The notes under the pieces: generated by a model
The model's database searches: none
Told to the model about the DNA's origin: nothing
The model's input: the letters and a program-made list of their open reading frames with translations, nothing else
Assembly: GCA_031274845.1 (NCBI GenBank)
Contig: JAISPN010000191.1
Coordinates: forward strand, 1 to 8,908
DNA length: 8,908 nt
Origin: Acidobacteriaceae bacterium
GTDB lineage: Bacteria > Acidobacteriota > Vicinamibacteria > Vicinamibacterales > CAVVIG01
Reading direction: 5' to 3'
In this document: positions 5,879 to 8,908 of the stretch, one piece after another
Layout: each line of letters opens with the position of its first letter
How positions within the stretch are numbered: the stretch's first letter is position 1
Position numbers and translations under genes: made by a program

Positions 5879-8116
5879 CTATTCGACCGTCACGCCCATG
5901 CGTTGTAACTCCGCCTTGGCATGGCAGGCGCGCCAGTAGGCGATGAGGGTGTCGCGCACCTGCGCGATCTGCTTGCCGCCGTTCAGATTCAGCGTAATAA
6001 ACAGCTGATGCTTGTCTTTGACGTATCGGGCGCGCAGAAACGATACGCCCAGTTGAGGCGCGGGGACTTGGCGATCCAGATCCAGACGCACCATGAGATT
6101 GACACCATTCGACTCGGTAAAACCGAGGTCGTTGATCGCGCTCCATGCCAGCACGGCGGGCTGATTGAACAACTGCAAGCCGTCGGGGCGGATGACGAGC
6201 GCGGACGCGGACGACCCCTTGCGTTTCAATACCCACACGCCCAACGCGATGGCGCCCAACCCGGGCGTCAACACGGCCAAGCCGATCCAGTGGGCGTTGG
6301 GAGCTTTCCCCACGAGAAGAAACACTGCCCCCAGCACGACGGCCAGGAAGGCCGGTATGAACACGACCAGGACCAACACCCCTATCAGCGTCCGCCGTGA
6401 AATCCTTTGCGAGAACACCGGCTGCACCGTCTGCGCCGCGCGAACCATCGCGGAAAGGTCTTGTATCTTCGCCTGCCGGTTCGCGGCGGCGGCACTCGCC
6501 AGCTCGGACTGCAAGGTCGCGCTGATGTCCGTCACCCGCGCTGCGACGTCCACATTGGCAGCAGCCTGCGAACTGGTGGCGGCAGTCTGCGCTTCCAACC
6601 CGAACTCTCGCAGCAAATCACTACCGGCCGGGTCCATCGCTCGTCTGAGCAACTCGTCATTGACCGGCATGCTTACCGCGTCCAGCCGTACCGCTAGTTC
6701 GGGATGAGTATCGAACGGGTGGGACTGACGGTTTTCTAGCCGCGCGCGCGGGTCCACCATGCCCTTGGCGGCCACCAACTGACGCACATGACCGAGCACG
6801 CCGCCAGCCACAGCCTGAGCACTATCCCAATGCGTCGCCAGAGCCTCGGTGACATGCGGTTCAAGCGCGGTAATACGCAGCAGCGAAGTCGCCACCGCCT
6901 TCGCGCCAGCGACTTGCGCGCCCACGGCATCGGCGGCCAGTTCTCGCTTGCGGCTCCAAAAACGCACCGCCGTGTGAAAACTGTCGAGAAACATTTCGCC
7001 AAACATCGTGGCGGGGCGAGTAACAACCGAGCGCCAGCCGTCGTGCTGATCGTCGGCGCCGGCAACGGCGTGGAGTTGGCGGACGGTGGCGGTATAGATC
7101 GGCGAAAAGCGCTGGCTGTACAACGTGTCCTCGCCGATAAAGTGTCCCAGTTCGTGGCCGACGACCGCCGCGACTTCTGGCGCGTCCATGAACGCCATGT
7201 ACGGCAGCGGCAGATACAGCACGCGCCCCTTGGGCACCTCGACGCCGTTCAGCAGACGCACCGCATATTCGGTCACAAAGAAGCCCTCGTTTAGTCCCAC
7301 AACGATGGCGTCTGGCATGGCGGCGCCGACGCGCTGCGCGACCTTGGCGACAAAGGCCCACAACTGCGGCGTCTCCTCGCGAGTGACAATCCGCCCCATC
7401 ACTTGTAACGGCTCGACGACCAACGGACGCCGCGCCGCTCGAATCACATCAATCAGTATCTTGACGCCGTAATAGAGCAGCAGCGCGGAAAAGATGACGA
7501 CAACAATCATCAACCGCATGTCGGTCCTGTCGTAGCTCTGATGGCGCAGCACGGGCATGAGCTCATAGACCATCACCGCAATGGCCGCGCCAAACAACAG
7601 CGCCACCATGACGATCATATAGACCGGCAATAACTCTTTCCCTCGCACAAATGCGGCCAGTAACTGCTCGCGCGACTCTATCGCCCGTGTTCCCATGCGG
7701 CGCTGATACGCCAGCCCGAGACACGCCCACAAGAGCGCAAGTGCGCTACAGGCCATCGCGGCGGTCGCCAGCGGCTTTTGCAGACCGCGCGTGGCATCGT
7801 TGAAACCGGATGTTGACTCAAGCTCCCGTATGGCTTTTTCCATCCGGCTCTTCAGGAGCGTCGCCTCGACCTTGTTGCCGTTTTCGTCTTCCACCACCAC
7901 AGTTGCCCAACTGGGACCACTGTGTGCCTGCATCATCTCGTCGAGCCGTTGAATGGCCGCCCGGTATTCGGCAATCTGCCCCTGCGTCTCGTCCACCGAC
8001 GGCACGCGGCTCCACTGCCACACCCCTACCAGCAACAGGGCAATCGGCACCCCGATCAACCAGAGCAGCGGCTTCGTCTTGCTCTTGGCTTGCTCGTTCT
8101 CTCTCTCCATCTTCAT
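5879..8116 (-). CDS. Multi-pass membrane M48 family zinc metalloprotease with C-terminal PH-like domain
   Basis: The protein is 745 residues if it starts at ATG 8116; ATG 8110 and 8128 are alternatives, and no strong ribosome-binding site decides between them. The charged start (MKMERENEQAKSKTK) is followed by a TM helix at about 16-34, an extracytoplasmic loop with a possible coiled coil (to about 114), and TM helices at about 115-137, 162-188 and 200-224. The peptidase domain has VVGHELGHF with zinc ligands His321 and His325, catalytic Glu322, and third ligand Glu392 in KRELAAD; THPELAVRLDAV follows, as in other M48 enzymes. An Ala/Gln-rich helical stretch (about 510-565), two more TM helices (about 574-603 and 609-630) and a PH-like beta domain (about 635-725) complete it. 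Positive charges place the catalytic domain in the cytoplasm, as in HtpX, which degrades damaged membrane proteins. It is much longer than HtpX (about 290 residues). Family call secure; substrate unknown. Confidence 0.9.
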   Translation of the reverse strand: MKMERENEQAKSKTKPLLWLIGVPIALLLVGVWQWSRVPSVDETQGQIAEYRAAIQRLDEMMQAHSGPSWATVVVEDENGNKVEATLLKSRMEKAIRELESTSGFNDATRGLQKPLATAAMACSALALLWACLGLAYQRRMGTRAIESREQLLAAFVRGKELLPVYMIVMVALLFGAAIAVMVYELMPVLRHQSYDRTDMRLMIVVVIFSALLLYYGVKILIDVIRAARRPLVVEPLQVMGRIVTREETPQLWAFVAKVAQRVGAAMPDAIVVGLNEGFFVTEYAVRLLNGVEVPKGRVLYLPLPYMAFMDAPEVAAVVGHELGHFIGEDTLYSQRFSPIYTATVRQLHAVAGADDQHDGWRSVVTRPATMFGEMFLDSFHTAVRFWSRKRELAADAVGAQVAGAKAVATSLLRITALEPHVTEALATHWDSAQAVAGGVLGHVRQLVAAKGMVDPRARLENRQSHPFDTHPELAVRLDAVSMPVNDELLRRAMDPAGSDLLREFGLEAQTAATSSQAAANVDVAARVTDISATLQSELASAAAANRQAKIQDLSAMVRAAQTVQPVFSQRISRRTLIGVLVLVVFIPAFLAVVLGAVFLLVGKAPNAHWIGLAVLTPGLGAIALGVWVLKRKGSSASALVIRPDGLQLFNQPAVLAWSAINDLGFTESNGVNLMVRLDLDRQVPAPQLGVSFLRARYVKDKHQLFITLNLNGGKQIAQVRDTLIAYWRACHAKAELQRMGVTVE

Positions 8117-8173
8117 GGCTCTCAGCATAAACGCCGCACGTCCCAGAGACGCTCGAAAAACCAAAGCTCATCA

Positions 8174-8189
8174 ACGCAATACCTTGCGT
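8174..8189. promoter_or_regulatory. Perfect 6-bp dyad ACGCAA-TACC-TTGCGT, candidate operator
   Basis: The two arms are exact reverse complements around a 4-base centre, 58 bp upstream of the chosen protease start. A 16-bp dyad of this size is typical of a dimeric repressor site. It lacks the T-run of a terminator. A single short palindrome can arise by chance, so confidence is low. Confidence 0.3.
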
Positions 8190-8242
8190 AGCTGAACAAT
8201 AGAGACAATATGTTATCTGCTGTTTACAGAGGAGAATGCTAA

Positions 8243-8284
8243 CATTTCAAGCGTCTCTCTCACCAGAGAGGAAGGCATTTCAAG
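8243..8284. repeat. Direct repeat CATTTCAAG x2 flanking a CTCTCT/AGAGAG hairpin
   Basis: CATTTCAAG occurs at 8243-8251 and again at 8276-8284, a centre-to-centre distance of 33 bp (about three helical turns). Between the copies lies CTCTCT-CACC-AGAGAG (8255-8270), a 6-bp inverted repeat. The downstream copy ends just before the TATACT box. The layout suits a regulator binding two same-face sites, but no known regulator motif is recognised. Confidence 0.35.
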
Positions 8285-8287
8285 AGT

Positions 8288-8293
8288 TATACT
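8288..8293 (+). promoter_or_regulatory. Candidate -10 box for the TM/PH-like gene
   Basis: TATACT matches the sigma-70 -10 consensus at five of six positions and lies 37 nt ahead of the ATG at 8331, which would give a leader of about 30 nt. No good -35 hexamer is seen at 16-18 nt; the expected place is occupied by the AGAGAG arm of the inverted repeat. That would fit an activator-dependent promoter. Weak call. Confidence 0.35.
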
Positions 8294-8330
8294 TTCCTGT
8301 TGTGATACATACACGACACAGCTTATTCAC

Positions 8331-8908
8331 ATGAACGACATCGCCTCTTCGCTCGAGCAGGATTTCACTCATCACGCACAGGCCGCGCGCAAAGCGCGTC
8401 TCGCCGAGCTCACGCAGATCGCCTCCAAGGGAAGCGGCAGCGTCGTCATCACGCCACATGCCATCATGTTGCCGCTCCTCCTTGGCTTCGCGGGCGTCAT
8501 GATCGTGTTTGCCTCCTTTTCTTTCTCCCACACAATCGACAGGGCGGTGGTGAGCGGCACAGCGATCGTCGCGGCATGCGCATGGGCGATGTTTGGCCCG
8601 CGCAAGCCACTCTTCACGTTGACCGAGGAAGGCGTGAAGGTGAAGGACACGCTCCTGCCGTGGAGCAGCGTCGAGAACTACAGCGTCACGGAGAACTCTT
8701 ACCACGGTTTCACCACGCACACCTCGATCGTGTTGCAACACGCCGCCGGCGTCACGCCGATCAAACTGGATCTCTTCATCCTGTTCGGCAGCAGCGGTCC
8801 CACCCGTTCTTTTCACAAGAAAACCGGCCAGTACCACACGCGCCTGACCCTCTATGCTGGCGCCAAAGGCATGAACAGCGACACGCTGGCCCAACGCATC
8901 GGCGAATT
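8331..8908 (+). CDS. Two-TM membrane protein with PH-like domain, partial at the right edge
   Basis: ATG 8331 opens a frame without stops to the window end (192 codons visible, 3' end missing). The protein begins MNDIASSLEQDFTHH, with a charged N-terminal helix (about 1-36) and no signal peptide. Two hydrophobic segments follow (about 44-66 and 72-90, ending FGPRKP), then a soluble part: FTLTEEGVKVKDTLLPWSSV, a strand-rich stretch, and HTRLTLYAG near the edge. The pattern 'two TM helices, then a beta domain with a W-S-x-(I/V) strand' is typical of bacterial PH-like (YcxB-like) membrane proteins of unknown function. The same order closes the M48 protease encoded divergently 214 bp away. No Shine-Dalgarno precedes the ATG. 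A long minus-strand frame covers the same bases but is Arg/His-rich and looks non-coding. Existence of the gene is likely; function unknown. Confidence 0.7.
   Translation, partial: MNDIASSLEQDFTHHAQAARKARLAELTQIASKGSGSVVITPHAIMLPLLLGFAGVMIVFASFSFSHTIDRAVVSGTAIVAACAWAMFGPRKPLFTLTEEGVKVKDTLLPWSSVENYSVTENSYHGFTTHTSIVLQHAAGVTPIKLDLFILFGSSGPTRSFHKKTGQYHTRLTLYAGAKGMNSDTLAQRIGE

Larger units (their letters stand above)
8117..8330. promoter_or_regulatory. Divergent control region between the M48 protease and the TM/PH protein
   Basis: This 214-bp stretch is visibly richer in A and T than its surroundings, especially 8190-8330, and has no credible gene. It contains two 6-bp dyads, each with a 4-base loop (8174-8189 and 8255-8270), a 9-bp direct repeat (8243-8251 and 8276-8284) and a TATACT box at 8288-8293. 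The two start codons face outward, so both genes may be controlled from here. Confidence 0.6.

Noticed and set aside
8280..8894. 204-codon minus-strand open frame at the right edge
   Set aside because: It overlaps the plus-strand frame from 8331, which has TM segments and a PH-like pattern. The minus product is Arg/His-rich and lacks a plausible fold; it also occupies the AT-rich control region.

Overview
The window is a GC-rich, densely packed bacterial chromosome segment. It carries five complete protein genes and two genes cut by the window edges. The gene content (an alternative-family alpha-glucan phosphorylase, a cytochrome c/quinoprotein with a degenerate cofactor site, a CHRD protein and a thioredoxin lipoprotein with a Cys-rich tail) best fits Acidobacteriota, possibly the Vicinamibacteria. 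That placement rests on recalled family distribution and was not tested. I see no rRNA, tRNA, CRISPR array, insertion sequence or phage gene.

Layout from left to right: (1) 2-301 (+), the C-terminal end of an alpha-glucan phosphorylase. (2) 325-2984 (-), a two-gene translationally coupled operon: a secreted CHRD-domain protein, then a cytochrome c plus eight-bladed PQQ-propeller quinoprotein whose start codon overlaps the CHRD stop codon (ATGA). (3) Divergent from that operon across only 51 bp, 3036-5828 (+), a TlpA/ResA-like thioredoxin lipoprotein followed 18 bp later by a GH13 branching-enzyme-like protein with an N-terminal CBM48. (4) Convergent with it, 5879-8116 (-), a six-pass membrane M48 metalloprotease with a C-terminal PH-like domain. 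(5) Divergent from the protease across an AT-richer 214-bp control region, 8331 to the right edge (+), a two-TM protein followed by a PH-like domain. It runs off the window, and its visible part resembles the C-terminal module of the protease.

How the parts may work together: phosphorylase and GH13 enzyme belong to glycogen/alpha-glucan metabolism and bracket a small extracytoplasmic redox island. In that island the thioredoxin lipoprotein could keep the CxxCH heme-attachment cysteines of the neighbouring cytochrome c-quinoprotein reduced, or act on its other cysteines. The protease and the TM/PH protein look like a separate envelope quality-control or stress pair under shared divergent control.

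The most unusual points are: the quinoprotein appears to lack two canonical metal/PQQ ligands yet keeps a D-x-D pair like that of lanthanide enzymes; the thioredoxin lipoprotein carries a CxCxC-x6-C-x6-C tail; and the protease's C-terminal module appears again as a divergent neighbour gene.
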